From Takakia lepidozioides (lineage: Eukaryota; Streptophyta; Takakiopsida; Takakiales; Takakiaceae): DNA of 64,000 nucleotides. The stretch is from positions 62,510,042 to 62,574,041 of the forward strand of contig CM060734.1 in assembly GCA_030704615.1 (NCBI GenBank). Reading direction: 5' to 3'. The notes under the pieces were generated by a model. The model was not told the DNA's origin. It saw nothing but the letters and a program-made list of their open reading frames with translations, and did not search any database. The number at the start of each line of letters is the position of its first letter. Position 1 is the first letter of the stretch. Shown one piece after another: positions 21,500 to 33,800 of this stretch. The position numbers and the translations under genes are program-made.

Positions 21500-23712
21500 A
21501 AACTCCTCCCTTTCTATTTCTCTTTGTGGCGGATGCTCTAGGATACCTTCTTGATGACAACCTTCTCTTCAAAGGCCTCAGACTTAAAATTCCTAAATTG
21601 CAAATGTGGATCCAAGTCAAGGACTCAATGTTTGTGATGACACGTCTCTGCTCCTTGAGGCCCACCCAGATACATTGCAGGCTGCGGAACAAACCTTGCT
21701 AAAGTTCTGTAGTATCTTGGGATTCAGAGTCAATTGGTCAAAAACCAAAGCTCTCCTTGTGGGAGACTCATCTAAATCCTCTATTGGGATCGTTCCGACC
21801 TGGGGCGCCGGACGTCTGGTATGGCTCAAAGATGGAGAGACGACCACTCTGTTGGGTCACACCTTTGGAAATAATATCACTGATGAGTAGAGGATGCAGC
21901 CTACGGTTTCCAACCTCAAACACCAACTGGTGTATTGGGGTTCCAAATTTCTATCCATCACATTTAGAGCCCTAGTTGCCAACCAAATCCTACAGGCTGG
22001 TATATGGTATTTTGCGTCCACATGGGGCCCCAGCTCTAAGATTATTCAAGAGGTCAAACGTTGTGTGCGTAATTTCATCTAGGGGCCCAGTCTTCTTTGC
22101 AAAACAAACGACCACGGGTATCGTGGCATCAAATATGCCAGCCTAAGAAGCAGGGTGGCTCGGTGTGTTAGACCCGGGTACTCAAATTCAGGCATTGCTT
22201 GGGAAGTGGATCCCACGGTTCCTAGGGCCTGAAGGAGGTTGGTGGAAACTGCTAATTATCGCTAATATTTGTGCCAGCTCCCCCCTTCAATCCACCTCCT
22301 GGGCACCTTCTCTCCGCTGGATATCTCAAGGGTTCAACCATAAGATAGTTGGATCTTCTCTCTGGTCATCCATTTGGAGGGCCTGGAATAGACTCAAACC
22401 CTTCTTGATCAAACAAGCTCCCCTCTTTCCATGAGACCTTGAGACAACATCTTTTTCTCAACTCTGCAAAGCCATCCCAGGTAGAAAAACAGCAGGCCAA
22501 AAGATGGGCGGCATGGGAAACAAGGGGAATTAGCCAAGTTCAAGACCTCTGGATTAGTACTCCAGCTCGTCTGGAGAATGATCATTCTTGTTGAAAAAGA
22601 TCCCAACGTGCGGCCTTGGAGTAGGAGAATAACCCCTTGGAGAAATACTGCTCAGGGCTGGAGCTCTTCCAAAAAGCCCACCCAATGGGTGACCTTCAAC
22701 GACAAAGAGTTCCATATCTTCTATGTCACTGCAACCCAAAATGCCTTGCTAAAGGGTTTCGGATTCAAGGCAGACCCCTTCTCAGGCATACTGACTCTCG
22801 CCACCCCAATTGAGACTCTGACCCCGTGCGCTAGAGCAAGACCAGCTCGAATATGCCACTGGTCTTCAATCTCTAAAGACTACAACCCTTTGCACCCGCT
22901 GGGCATTCCAGTGGCAGTCTGGTTGGCTAAAGAGACATTTGCATGGATAGGGGGTCAGGAGCTGCAACTCCTGCAATTGGACCCAGCTGAGTGGCTGTGG
23001 AAATTTGGGAACTCTCCTCAGCCCTTCTTCACGTTCACCGCTAAAAAAGCTTACAGGGCACTTAGCAAAGCAACCCAACTCTATGCCAAATGGAACACTA
23101 GATGGGGGCATGCTAATTTTGTGTTGGAAAAGTGGAACTGTATGTGGAAATTGATATGGGAAAAAAACAAGCCTACAAAGCTGAGCGCCTTTTTATGGCA
23201 GATTGCCAACAGGATATTGAAAGTAGGGCAGTTTTTGGCTTTCCAGGACGCATTTTTATGCAGATGTTGCTCGATTCAAACTATAGAAAGTCTGGAATGC
23301 TATCTCCTCTGCTGTTTGGCTCCAATGGCAATCTGGCGCTTGGTTCTGGCATTCTACCATCCCTAGAGATCGCCACCTCAAGGACCCATTGCCCTGCTCC
23401 TCAATTACAATCAGAGAGAAAAGACAAAAGCCTCAGACTGCCCAGTTTATGAAACCCTTAGATCAGCTACCCTATGGCACTTATGGAAAGCCAGATATAA
23501 ATGGTCCTTGGACTCTCACAACACCTCAGTCACAACAATCCTTACTTAGGTTTTCTTTGATTTGACCATTGCTGCCAAACACGCATGGGCCAAAATGTGT
23601 GCAGAGATCGCCAGAAGACCCCAATGTCAGTTTGCTCTCTTCGACACCTTCCAGGCGACCTGGGGAAGAGACGGACTCATTTGCAGATGCTCTGATGCTC
23701 TGATACTCGAGC
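21500..23712 (+). pseudogene. LINE relic (RT end, linker and zinc-finger C-terminus)
   Basis: Successive frames carry parts of a plant LINE polyprotein in order: CDDTSLLLEAHPDTLQAAEQ (about 21634, after the RT catalytic region), KFLSITFRALVANQILQAG, VRNFIWGP (with a stop), then a long open segment 22578-23366 with FTFTAKKAYRAL and KNKPTKLSAFLWQIANRILK. The last part matches the zf-RVT domain found after plant LINE RTs. A C-terminal block FQATWGRDGLICR follows near 23650-23690. Frame changes and stops break it. Its 3' end is cut abruptly at about 23713, where a PPR pseudogene begins on the other strand. Confidence 0.8.
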
Positions 23713-23714
23713 TG

Positions 23715-25151
23715 CCCCTTCCCCCATCATTTGCTCATAGGTCTCCAAAGCCTCCATCCCACGCCCCTGCTGGGCATATCTTGCAATCATCACACTCCAC
23801 GACACCACATCTCGTTCAGCCATACTGTCAAACACTCCCTTTGCACTCACATTTGCATACATGTCCAACAGGGCAGTGTTCAGGATGACATCTGGTACAA
23901 ATCCAGCTTTGACGATGTCACCATGGACCTCTTTGCACCTTTCCAGGGCTGCCAGGCTTGCACAAGCATTGCAAATGCAAACAAATGTTATGCGGTCGGG
24001 CTTCACCCCTTCCCCCATCATTTGCTCATAGGTCTCCGAAAGCCTCCATCCCGCGCCCTTGCTGTGCATATCCTGCAATCATCGCCCTCCACGAAACCAT
24101 ATCTCGTTCAGCCATACTGTCGAAAACTCCCTTTTGCATCCTCGATGCACTCACACATACATGTCCAGCAGGGCAGTGTTCAGAATGACATCGGGTACAA
24201 TTCCAGATGTGACGATGTCACCATGGACCACTTTGCACCTTTCCAGAGCTGCCAGGCTTGCACACGCATTGCATATGCAAACAAACGTTATGTGGTCGGG
24301 CTTCACCCCTTCCCCCATCATTTGCTCATAGGTCTTTGAAGCCTCCATCTCGCGCCCTTGCTGTGCATATCCTGCAATCATCGCCCTCCACGACACCACA
24401 TCTCATTCAGCCATACTGTCGAAAACTTCCTTCATACATGTCCACGAGGGTATTGTTCAGAATGAAATTTGTACAATTGCAGCTCTGACAATGTCGCCAT
24501 GGACCTCTTCGCCCTTTCCCAGAGCTGCCAGGCTTGCACATGCACACAAATGTGATGTGGTCGGGCTTCTTTCCCCTTTACCAGAGCTCCCAGGCTTGCA
24601 TACGCATTGCAAACACAAACAAATGTGATGTGGTTGGGCTTCACCCCTTCGCGCAACATTTGCTCATAGGTCTCCAAAGCATTCCTACCACACCCATGCT
24701 TGGTAAATCCTGCCAACATTATCACGTGATCAAAGATCGTTGAGGCATTCTGTTGAACACTTGGTGAGCATCCATGATGCTACCGCACTTAACATACATG
24801 TTGACAAGGGTGTAGAGTAGAAAAACATTTGGCGTGAATCCACTTTGGATAATGTGAGTGTGCATCTGCTTTCTAGCTTCCAGACCTTCCATCCTGATGC
24901 ACTTAAGCAAGAAATAGACATGTGTATCTGAATTTGCTGAAATGCCTCCTTGCCAGAAGAGGCATTATGGACTTCTCTCTTAAACCCCTTTCAGAAGTTG
25001 TGGTCATGATTGAGGTGCCTGATTTTATCAACTGTGCCGCTGCAGCTGCTACCTTTAGTTAACCATCTGCCCATGCAGGTTTCTTATAGCTATTGATTCA
25101 TAGGGAATCATAGGTAATCTGGAGCTTGAAATCTGGCCCTCTTGGATGAAT
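23715..25151 (-). pseudogene. Inverted, decayed copy of the OSB-PDF/PPR cassette
   Basis: On the minus strand this follows 6161-7630 of the complete gene: an AG acceptor, IHPRGPDFKLQITYDSL then a stop, the start of the PPR array (KQMHTHIIQSGFTPNVFL), and three eroded PLS units (e.g. ALETYEQMLREGVKPNHITF, ITFVCICNACASLAALERCK). Stops, deletions and frameshifts are spread throughout, and the DYW end is missing where the array abuts LINE sequence. Because the PDF half-motif is included, the arrangement existed before this duplication. Confidence 0.9.
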
Positions 25152-25629
25152 CTAGACCCACACTCTATGAGCGTAGCTACGGCGTGAGCCTAGCCACGTG
25201 AGCCCAGGAGCTCAGCTCACGTTTTGCCCTCTAAGCGTGAGCCCAGGGTTTAGAGGAAGGAGAAGCAAGTCCTATAACCGAGAACAGGGTTTAGAGGCAC
25301 GACATATTGAGTCCCCTTTAGAAACACGGCGATCGACCCAATTCCCCCCAGCCCTACTTCGTCAACCCCAAGCACTCCCACCCCAAGCACTTCATGCAGT
25401 GGTCCTACCCTCCACCAGCCGCGCTCCACCTTGAAGACGAGCCCCAAGCCGCGATCCCACCTGGCCCCACTCTCATCAAGCCCCAACCTTCTGTGGTCAC
25501 TGTTCCTATAAGTATACTCCTGCAGCAGCCACACCCACTAGTGAGTTGCTTTTCAACCCACCGACAATAGTAACTATCTAGAAAGTAGAACTCTCTAGAA
25601 AGTCAACTAGTGAACTAGGGGAGATGGCT
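25152..25629. other. Intergenic, nothing firm
   Basis: A proline-rich frame (25198-25434) appears on C-rich sequence but has no recognisable domain and no splice context. It is treated as chance. Confidence 0.4.
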
Positions 25630-25860
25630 ATACCAACTCTGGCCCGCGAATAGCAGGTTTTACGGGTTCTGGACCTAGCTGGCGGGTCCGGGTCCGGTTT
25701 TTAAATGAACCCAGGTCAGGGCCGAGTTTTTGGTGATGGCACGGGTCCGGATCCGGATAGGTAACCCGGATCCTAACCAAGGTTTTTTTAGGGATTTCGA
25801 AAACGGGTAGGAGTGGCTATATATATTGGGTGAGGCTACATGTATTTCCACCCTTGTCAT
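25630..25860. repeat. CCGGGTCC-rich element fragment
   Basis: Shares ACGGGTTCTGGACC, GCGGGTCCGGGT and AACCCGGATCCTAACC with the right part of the element at 50333-51161. It is a fragment of that family without recognisable termini. Confidence 0.55.
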
Positions 25861-26229
25861 ATTTTGCGAATCAAATGGATGTTGATGAGCAATAGAAGGT
25901 GAAGTACAGAAATAGTTGAAAGCCGTATAGTTCTCACAAGACTGGCGACAAGAATCTCCTTGAGAAACGGAGGAGGCCCCACAATCCTAAACCCACTCCT
26001 CTAAGCAGGTAGAGATTGAACACGGCCTACTAAGACCAAGCTGACTCTCCCAAGAACCTTGCAAACATCAGGAAAAATACCAAATCATGGTACTGATAGG
26101 AGCCGAGAGCCCACCTTTGCAGGATGGACAAACTTCTTCAGATCGTACATTAAGAAAAAGCCACACCCTTCCCCCATCATTTTCTTGATCCTTCATCTGC
26201 CAAGACAATCTCTTCATCAAATCTTCAGC

Positions 26230-26660
26230 TCAGCATCGATTTCCTCAATTCGTTGAGAGCTTGCACCTTGCAAGGTGAACGATGGCGGAAAACGCAGATC
26301 AAGATGATCAAGATTCGGGCATTTCGGGCAATTCCGAAAAAAGTTATCGCGACAATTTCTATTGGCTTATTTCGGGAGGGCAGCCCGGGCAGATTTAAAT
26401 AATTTGACAACGAAACTTGGCGATGATGACGTGGTGACGAAAACGTGGCACTATGGCACCCTATTCCTGCTCCACGCTAAACTAGCTTCCGACCTTCGGT
26501 CGTCGCTAGAATTTAGTAGTGAAACCAATGTGATAGGGGGTGGGGAGGATTTGACAAGGGCCCCGCTGGAGGAGCCCAAGTTGCCAGAATCCGGCAAAAG
26601 TACTGTCAGATCACGCGCGTCCATTAAGTTCTTACATTATTCCTATTATCTTCCAATTTT
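26230..26660. repeat. Dispersed repeat related to 1080-1260 and 10745-11250
   Basis: GGCGATGATGACG and CACTATGGCACC recur at 1200-1230. GGGGGTGGGGAGGATTTGACA and CTTACATTATTCCTATTATC recur, partly inverted, in 10745-11250. No gene is supported. Confidence 0.5.
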
Positions 26661-26673
26661 TACAGTGTCTTTA

Positions 26674-26831
26674 GAACAAGCCTAATACGGCGATGGGCCC
26701 TCTTGCTTTGGCAAAACATAAGAGGAGGTGAGAGTAAGGGGCATGACTTAGAGAACAAGCCTAATACGGCGATGGGCTCTCTTGCTTTGGCAAAACATAA
26801 GAGGAGGTGAGAGTAAGGGGCATGATTCAAC
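26674..26831 (+). repeat. 79-bp direct tandem duplication
   Basis: Two nearly identical 79-base units begin GAACAAGCCTAATACGGCGA at 26674 and 26753, differing at only a few positions. The antisense reading frame over them is a repeat artefact. Confidence 0.85.
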
Positions 26832-27129
26832 ACAACGTACCAATTGGAGCTTTGACACCGTATAAGGTCCTTTGGCCACATTTTCTCCATTGACTTGAAC
26901 ATGTTGCAAAGTCTGTCTCTACAACAGAGCCAATAAAGAGGAGCCAATAAAACAAAACAAACTATCTTCCTTAAGAAAAGAAAAAAAAATAGTGAACAGG
27001 GGCCACAGGCCTTGAATTATTTTTATTAAGTTTATTTCGGGGAAAAAAAATTAAAACCCCCGAATTACACCATGAGGTACATCTTGCTTAGTATGTTGAT
27101 TTTGGTTCATAGGCTATATGGTCTTTATA

Positions 27130-27994
27130 CAGTTGACCCTCCTTTATTGTTACGCCTTGGGAGTAAGAAAAAAATAACAATCACAGAGTGATAACATATT
27201 ACCAATTAAAGAGGGCGACCAAGACTCTTCTTAACATTTATCCATGTAACAGTAAATCAGGGATGATTTCAAAAAATATAACATTTACAGAATTACATGT
27301 CAAATCGACTGAAAATTCTGTCAATAGTGTCATGTCGACAATTTGCAACCTGCAACGTAGATAACTTGGACTATTTTCTACAGATCTAACCCTTTTAGAA
27401 AGTCTCTCAACCAACCACCGAGGGTTGTTGTTCTAGAAACATATTAATCACTTTGAATTCCTCCTGAACATTGGAAAATGTCACTTGTGCCACTGGATCT
27501 AAAATAGGTTCGTCTTCGTCATCTGTTTGCACATGGATCAACGAGCTCCCAGGCTTTCCGTAGGTGGATATGGAGTGTTCAAATCGCGTTCTTCCTCGTA
27601 ATGAACAAATTCGTGACCCCCCCATAGTCGGAAACGTAACTACATTGCATTATATAAAGCCAATTTGCTAGACATCCATCCCTATATTAATTCAGAAATT
27701 TAATCGTCACATGTCGGTAGTTCCACATTATTTATTTCTTAATGAAATGTCAATGGAAATATTTATGTTTCAACCTACTTTAGGCGGCCTTCGCCTTCAC
27801 TGTACTTTCCTAACAAAGAGGTGGACATAACGTATATCAAGGGTCACTTTACAAAGGAGGGAGTACCATTTTTGTAACGTTTAACATATAAAATCCCTAC
27901 TGTAGCATAGTGTAAAATTTTAGGGCGTAAAAAAAAGATAACAATTACACCCCTTATAACACATAAAGAGGGCACATTCAGCCAGGGTCGACTG
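27130..27994. mobile_element. TA-flanked TIR element (pogo/Tigger-like, non-autonomous)
   Basis: The left end CAGTTGACCCT and the right end AGGGTCGACTG are inverted repeats with one mismatch. The element is flanked by TA on both sides (27128-27129 and 27995-27996). Subterminal AAAGAGGGC occurs near both ends. TA duplication with a CAGTNGACCC terminus suits the Tc1/mariner superfamily, pogo branch. No transposase frame is seen in its 865 bp. Confidence 0.65.
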
Positions 27995-28189
27995 TATATG
28001 AGATTGTAGGGTCATAGAGAGCCTACCAGATAGGCTATCCATCAAGCTTGTAAATATCTTATTTGGATATAACTCTGAGAAATTATGCTGCCCAAATGGG
28101 GGGTCCAATATGGGGAATTTCACCAGGAACTAGAGCACTATTCAGGGTCTATAGGACATTATTTAAACGTAGAGCTACGTATAGCCTTC

Positions 28190-28345
28190 CATTATCAGCC
28201 TTTATGGCACTCTACCACAGGTTATTTCTTCCTCTTTGTAATTCTCGGACGTTTTTTGGTCCATTATCTATAAAGTTTTAGGCTACTGTCCCTCTTCTCT
28301 TTGATAAAAAAAAAAGAAAAAAAAAGAAAAAAAAAAAACATGATA
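28190..28345 (+). mobile_element. SINE-type 3' domain with A-rich tail
   Basis: GGCACTCTACCACAGGTTAT, then TTTCTTCCTCTTTG, CTGTCCCTCTTCTCTTTGAT and a long A-rich tail. The pattern matches the 3' domain at 45740-45870 and 57795-57890. The promoter head is not recognisable. Confidence 0.5.
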
Positions 28346-28589
28346 TATCTTGCCCAAATATGTAGAGCAGTTTCATTCGGCCCGGTTAATTCTAAAGTGG
28401 TCCAGGAATTAGCGTGGTCCAGGAATTAAAAGAGGATCCAAAAATTAAGGATTGACTTTCTAGAGTAGCTGACTTTCTAGATAGTTCTAGTTCTAGTTGA
28501 CTTTTTACATAGTTCCAGTTTCTAGATACTTGTACTAATATGTCGGTCCGATGAGAAGCAACTGACTAGTTGCTTGTAACTTGTGTCTT

Positions 28590-28800
28590 CAACATGCTGG
28601 TGAGTCCGGGTTACCCCTTTTCAATAAAAAAAATGGACCCTCCGGGTCCGCCTTTCAGATTTGTGTGCACATACAATCCGGGTCAGGTCAAGGTAAACTA
28701 AGATCTGAATAATGAGCCAGGTTAAGGGATGTCCCGGTATTCATATAACATACCATCAGGGCAGGGCTAGGGAAAATTAAGGGTCCGGGCCTATTAAACA
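28590..28800. repeat. CCGGGTCC-rich fragment
   Basis: Repeated GGTCCGGGT/TCCGGGTC motifs as in 50333-51161 and 25630-25860. Ends are not defined. The following stretch to about 29290 holds nothing recognised. Confidence 0.4.
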
Positions 28801-29391
28801 AATAATGGCACAACACAGTAATAAGGAAGGGGGGGAAAAAAAAACTGAGTCCGATAGAAAATGGCGTTGCTAATTCAAGTTTTCAACACTTTAAGAAAAA
28901 AATGTTTCAGGGTGGTATCCCTTGTCTACTTCACGGCGTTCTTCAGCATTTTTTTTTCCTTGTTTCGCCTTTTAATTTGACTTGAAATGCTAAGAGGGGG
29001 GGTAGAACATGGCGTAAGAACAAACAAGGCAGAGGAAACCCTGCTGCACCTACTGAGCCAGTTTTGCAATGGAGCTCTAAGAACAATGTAAGCTGCTTTA
29101 GAACCGAGAAACAGGAGAGACAATGAGGGGAGGCAGAAAAGGCCCGCTAGAGGGGGATGCTCCAGCCTGCGAGTTCGGAGCTGCAGATGCTACAAACCGA
29201 CAGGCGAGCGATTGGTGCTTCAGATTCAGAACACTAAAAAAACCCCTCTGATCTCTCCTTCGTCTCTATTAGCTGATTTGCTACAGTCACGGGAACCAGT
29301 AAGTCCTCACGGCCTCTACAGTGGTTATTTTTTCCACTGATATGACTCTTCTTTTATTTAATTTGATTAAAAGGGCCCCTATCCCCTTTAA

Positions 29392-30203
29392 CCCTCAAGT
29401 TCCCAAGCGACCTGAATTGGGTCACTTTGAATTTGCAGTTCAACCTAATTTTTGCAGATCTAATCTGATGGGGCCCACTTCTGAAGCTTTAGTGACAACG
29501 GATTTGTCTCGAGTATGATGCAAAAAACAAAATTAAAAAAAAACAAAAGCTTCTACCTACAAAAAATATCTTAGATCTCTCATTTACGTTTTGGGGCCTG
29601 AAAAGGGCTTGTTGACCGCTGATGTGGCAGGTTAACAAGCTCAAAACAGATTGCACTCCAAAGGCCATTTTTGGCAAAAAAATTAACAATTTTGGAAAAA
29701 GCACTTCACCTTGTGGTGTGTGAGCATTACATACACACATCCACCATTGGCTTTTAAAAAATTTGTAGAGAAAAAAGTACTTCATTTGGAGGCACATTTT
29801 CTCTTGTCAATTTTGAGATTTCAACCCCCATGTAATTGCATGCATAGCAAGCATAGGTGAAAAAATCAGTTGGACCTGCGATTTAGTGGGGTCATAGCCA
29901 CTCCACTATTGATTTGGATCTTGGGGCAAGCAAAATTGGATAAAGCTAGGTTTTGATTTGGTCAAACCAATTTCTTTCTCACTTTTTATTTGGGACCTGA
30001 TATTGTCCGGGGCCAACGCTACAATCTCACAATTACCACGGTGGACTTGGCTCCTTTTTTGGTATGTCATGCATAAATGAGCTGGGCCCATTGCTATAAG
30101 GCTGGAGTCTCTGGATGATTTTCGGTAGGTTTCTGGGGGCAATTTACTGCAGCTGGGTACCCAAAATTGGTAAAAAGTAAAAAAGGGCTTGGGAACTTAA
30201 GGG
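29392..30203. mobile_element. TTAA-flanked TIR element (piggyBac-like), 812 bp
   Basis: Termini CCCTCAAGTTCCCAAGC and GCTTGGGAACTTAAGGG are inverted repeats with one extra base. TTAA lies immediately outside each end (29388-29391 and 30204-30207). A TTAA target with a CCC-start terminus is the pattern of piggyBac transposons. The element is non-coding. It sits in the tail of a SINE-type 3' domain (about 29310-29387). Confidence 0.75.
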
Positions 30204-30339
30204 TTAATTAAAAAAAAAAAACAATTGACTATAGTGCACCGCTCCTTTTTTCAAAAAATAAAATAAAACAAATTCGTTGGCATATAATCAATGAAGAGGG
30301 AAAAAAGTAAAATCCCTAAGAAGCCATAAGGTAGATTAC

Positions 30340-30700
30340 ACACCCACTCGTGAGGAGTCTGAAGGAGTTTGAAGATTTGTTGAATCACAATGGCAATATG
30401 GCAGCCCTCAATGCTCTCCAATGTGCAGGCATGAAACAAGCTCACGGTGGGGTTGATGCTTTATTGGTAAGCAACCCAGTATATGGCAAGGCAGGATGCA
30501 TGAAAACATATGTCCATGTCACTCTGCACGCAGTCTGACTTTGCAAACGCATCGCATCAGTCGATTGAACATGATACACTTTTTTAATGTGCAAACTTCC
30601 ATCATGAAGTAAATAATCTGGAGACACTGTAGATGATCAACCTGCACTGCCAAGTAGAATTTCTGTATTCTGATAGTTGAAAAGCTGTTTTCCCTCAACA
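30340..30700 (+). repeat. Dispersed repeat, partial copy 3
   Basis: Shares GCCCTCAATGCTCTCC, GCATGAAACAAGCTCAC, ATGGCAAGGCAGGATGC, ACTTCCATCATGAAGTAAAT and CTGATAGTTGAAAAGCTG with the copies at 20355 and (inverted) 51230-52450. It lacks the internal SINE of those copies. It lies just 3' of NDUFS1, so it may form part of that gene's 3' UTR. Confidence 0.7.
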
Positions 30701-30866
30701 ATTCGTGGGTGCTATGGTTACCAGCTGATATCGAAGACCGTTCCACCTTAAGACTCTTCAACCTGCAACAAATATGTCTCTTCCACCATGTACAATGCAG
30801 CCAAGATCCATTGACTATAGACTGAAAAGCGTGATTCATAACACTGACCGATCTTCTGCAGTCTTG

Positions 30867-33800
30867 CTAGATTTTCTGGCTGGAAAGGGTAGCAGTGCAC
30901 TGTGCCATAGTGCGTGAAGCACGGGATATTGGATCAGTCATGTAAAAATTCTCAAACGCTCTGGCAAATGAAGATAATTCAAGCTTTGAGGCAGGCTCAG
31001 TCTTGAGGGATGGAGACCAGTCGGAAGCAGGCTCCAATTCATCCACACGGAATAAGTTGGGAGACACTGCTAGCATGCGAGCTCTTACTGCATTTGCAGT
31101 GTCATAAGGCAGCCGCACCCCTGCCACCTCTGATAAGGCTCGGATTATTTTCCAATCATCCCGAGCATCACCAACAGTCGGTACTGCAGGACTTGTTTGT
31201 TGAGTGCGGCCTTCAGTATTTTCATAGGTGCCTTCCTTCTCAGTGTAGGCTGACCCAGGGAGGATAACGTTGGCTCTGTAGGCACTGCGATCACCATGAT
31301 GTCCTTGGTAGACAACAAATGCATCAGCTGGGATATCTGCTGGAGTCAAATCATCAGCACCTAGCAGATATAGAAATTTCACCCCACGCTTGCTAACTCT
31401 TGCACCTGCCACCAAGCCCAAATCACGAGCACCAGCCTGGGCTGCATTCAAGAGCAGGACATTTAACCCATTCCAATCATCTCGCACAAGCTTGCCTTGT
31501 TCTACAATAGTTTGTATTCCTGCCATAACTGCTGTCTTATCTTGGCGTTCCAACAACGCCGCACCAACAACAACAACTGGCCGTTCTGCTGTTGCCAACA
31601 CTGCACAAAAGGGATGCCGGCCCTCCGCTATTTTGCAGAGAGTTTCAGTGCCAGTGCCCAAGTGCTGATGAGGATAAGCCAAGTCCATAGGAGTTCCAAT
31701 GCTAGCAACCGTTGCCCTCGACTGGCGTACAGCTTTCCTTAGCCTTGCATTAACCAGCGGTGCCTCCCACCGTATCTTCATCCATAAAAACCAAACCTTT
31801 GTTAAACCCTATTGAACCCTCAAATTTCTCTGACAAGCCAGCAGGGGTGTCAAAATCAATATTATCCTCTCTTTTACCCAATATCCCATCCTCAAGTTCA
31901 CCTGATCGCCCTACCCTACGATGACCTATGACAGATTGCTTGGAAAAGAAAACTATAGTGAGTATCCAGTGCTTTTGAGACCTTAAAGCTTCATTGATCT
32001 CTTCCCCAACAACCTTAAATTCAAACTGATTCTTGACATTACCCAGAGCATGAGTTCAAGTGATCATAGACACCACCACCCCGATGTGGACCAATGTGCT
32101 ACGACTTTGGTGGGTCTCTTGACCAGACCACTTCACCAGTTCCTTCTTCAATAGGTACGAGGTCAAGAGATCCAATCATTCTTCCACTGCCTGCTTGACA
32201 GCGTACATTCATTTGGGGGGCAGAGAAAGACAAAACTTTGTGATACAAGTCTCCTCCCGCTCTTGTGAGCCTACTTCTTATGAGAGAGCTGAAACAAATA
32301 GGGGCCAAGAAACCAACAGAGAAACCAACCTGGGTGCCTATTAAGAGGCAGACATCTGCGTGCTCTAGGGTGGCAATCCCAGTGTTAAGCAGGAACCTGG
32401 CTCGCAAGTCGGCTTCCACTAATTCACCATCACCTTCGCACCATAAACGTTCACAACCCATTTTATTTAGGAAGTCCTTCAGAGCCATCATTGACTCAGC
32501 ATCAGATAGTTTGCCAGCTATCCCCACCATCTCCTCAGGCTTCACTAGGTGTGCCGCCTCTGCCACAGCTTCAAGAGCATCAGGCCATGTCACAGCCTCC
32601 AAGTGTCCATCTGAGCGGCGGATCATGGGCTCACTCAACCGTTGGCGCTTCAGACCATCATAGCTAAATCTTGCTTTGTCTGAGATCCATTCCTCATTAA
32701 CTTCCTGTGCATTGTTGTGAATACACTGGTCACTCTCACATTATTAACACAGCCTAGCACTGTGAAACAATTGTTCCTGTGTACAGTTGCCAATTTCACT
32801 AAAAATTGCAAATGAACTTCACATCCTCTGGCATCATAGTCCTCAGATCTGGGCTCAGGTCACAGCAGTGCCCATACACTAGCCTCGCGTTGATTTCACC
32901 CTTCACCCTTGAGACATGGCTGTTGTTGTAAATTTCCATCCACTACTCCAGACAACCTATGGTTGACCCTGGCAGTGATAACTGATCTAGCATTCAGCAA
33001 GTCCACCCTTATTGCCAATACAAGTGTCTCTCTCTTATTCTGTGAATACCACCTTAGACCCCTGGCATACGACCTGGCATATATGGGCAACTAAGTAGGT
33101 ACAATTGCAATGCATAAATCACAGTCACCTCAACCTCAGTTCTGTTGCCCTAACAAATATCCCATGGGGTCACAAGCTTAAAATTCTCTCATTCATTCAG
33201 CTGGAGATTCGTTCACCACATTTTGAACCGTATCTCCCAGATAAAACATCTCTAATCTTAACTGAAGGAGAAAGAGACCTCATGAAGACGAGGAAGGACC
33301 CGCATCACTTCAGGGCCGCGGCTGTCAACACGGATGCTCGAGCCAACAGCATCCAATACATCAATGCTTTCAGTACTTTTCAACTCCCAGCTTCTTGCCG
33401 TGAAAGCATATGGCTTGGATGTCAGTGCACCCACAGGGCACACATCAATAACATTGCCTGAAAGCTCGCTGGTCATTAGATTCTCCACATATGTTCCTAT
33501 CTCCTCACTCCCTCCACGTCCCAGCACACCCAAGTCCTCCACCCCTGCTATCTCTTTAGCAAACCTCACGCATCTGGAACAATTGAAATGACAGAAACCA
33601 TGGTCAGCAGCAAGTTTACCAAATCGTATAGAATCTGATAATACCCAATGCTCCATGATGCTTGTGCTGCTGCCTTGCAAAAATATCTATGCAAAGAAAA
33701 TAAACCCAGAAGTCAATGGACAAGGCAGTGTCACCTTCAACGTTAGAGACTTCCCTATTGAATGCATCAACAAAACTCCAGAAACGCCAACAGGCAGCAC

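Noticed and set aside
25198-25434. Proline-rich small protein
   Set aside because: Low-complexity C-rich frame without homology or splice and promoter context.
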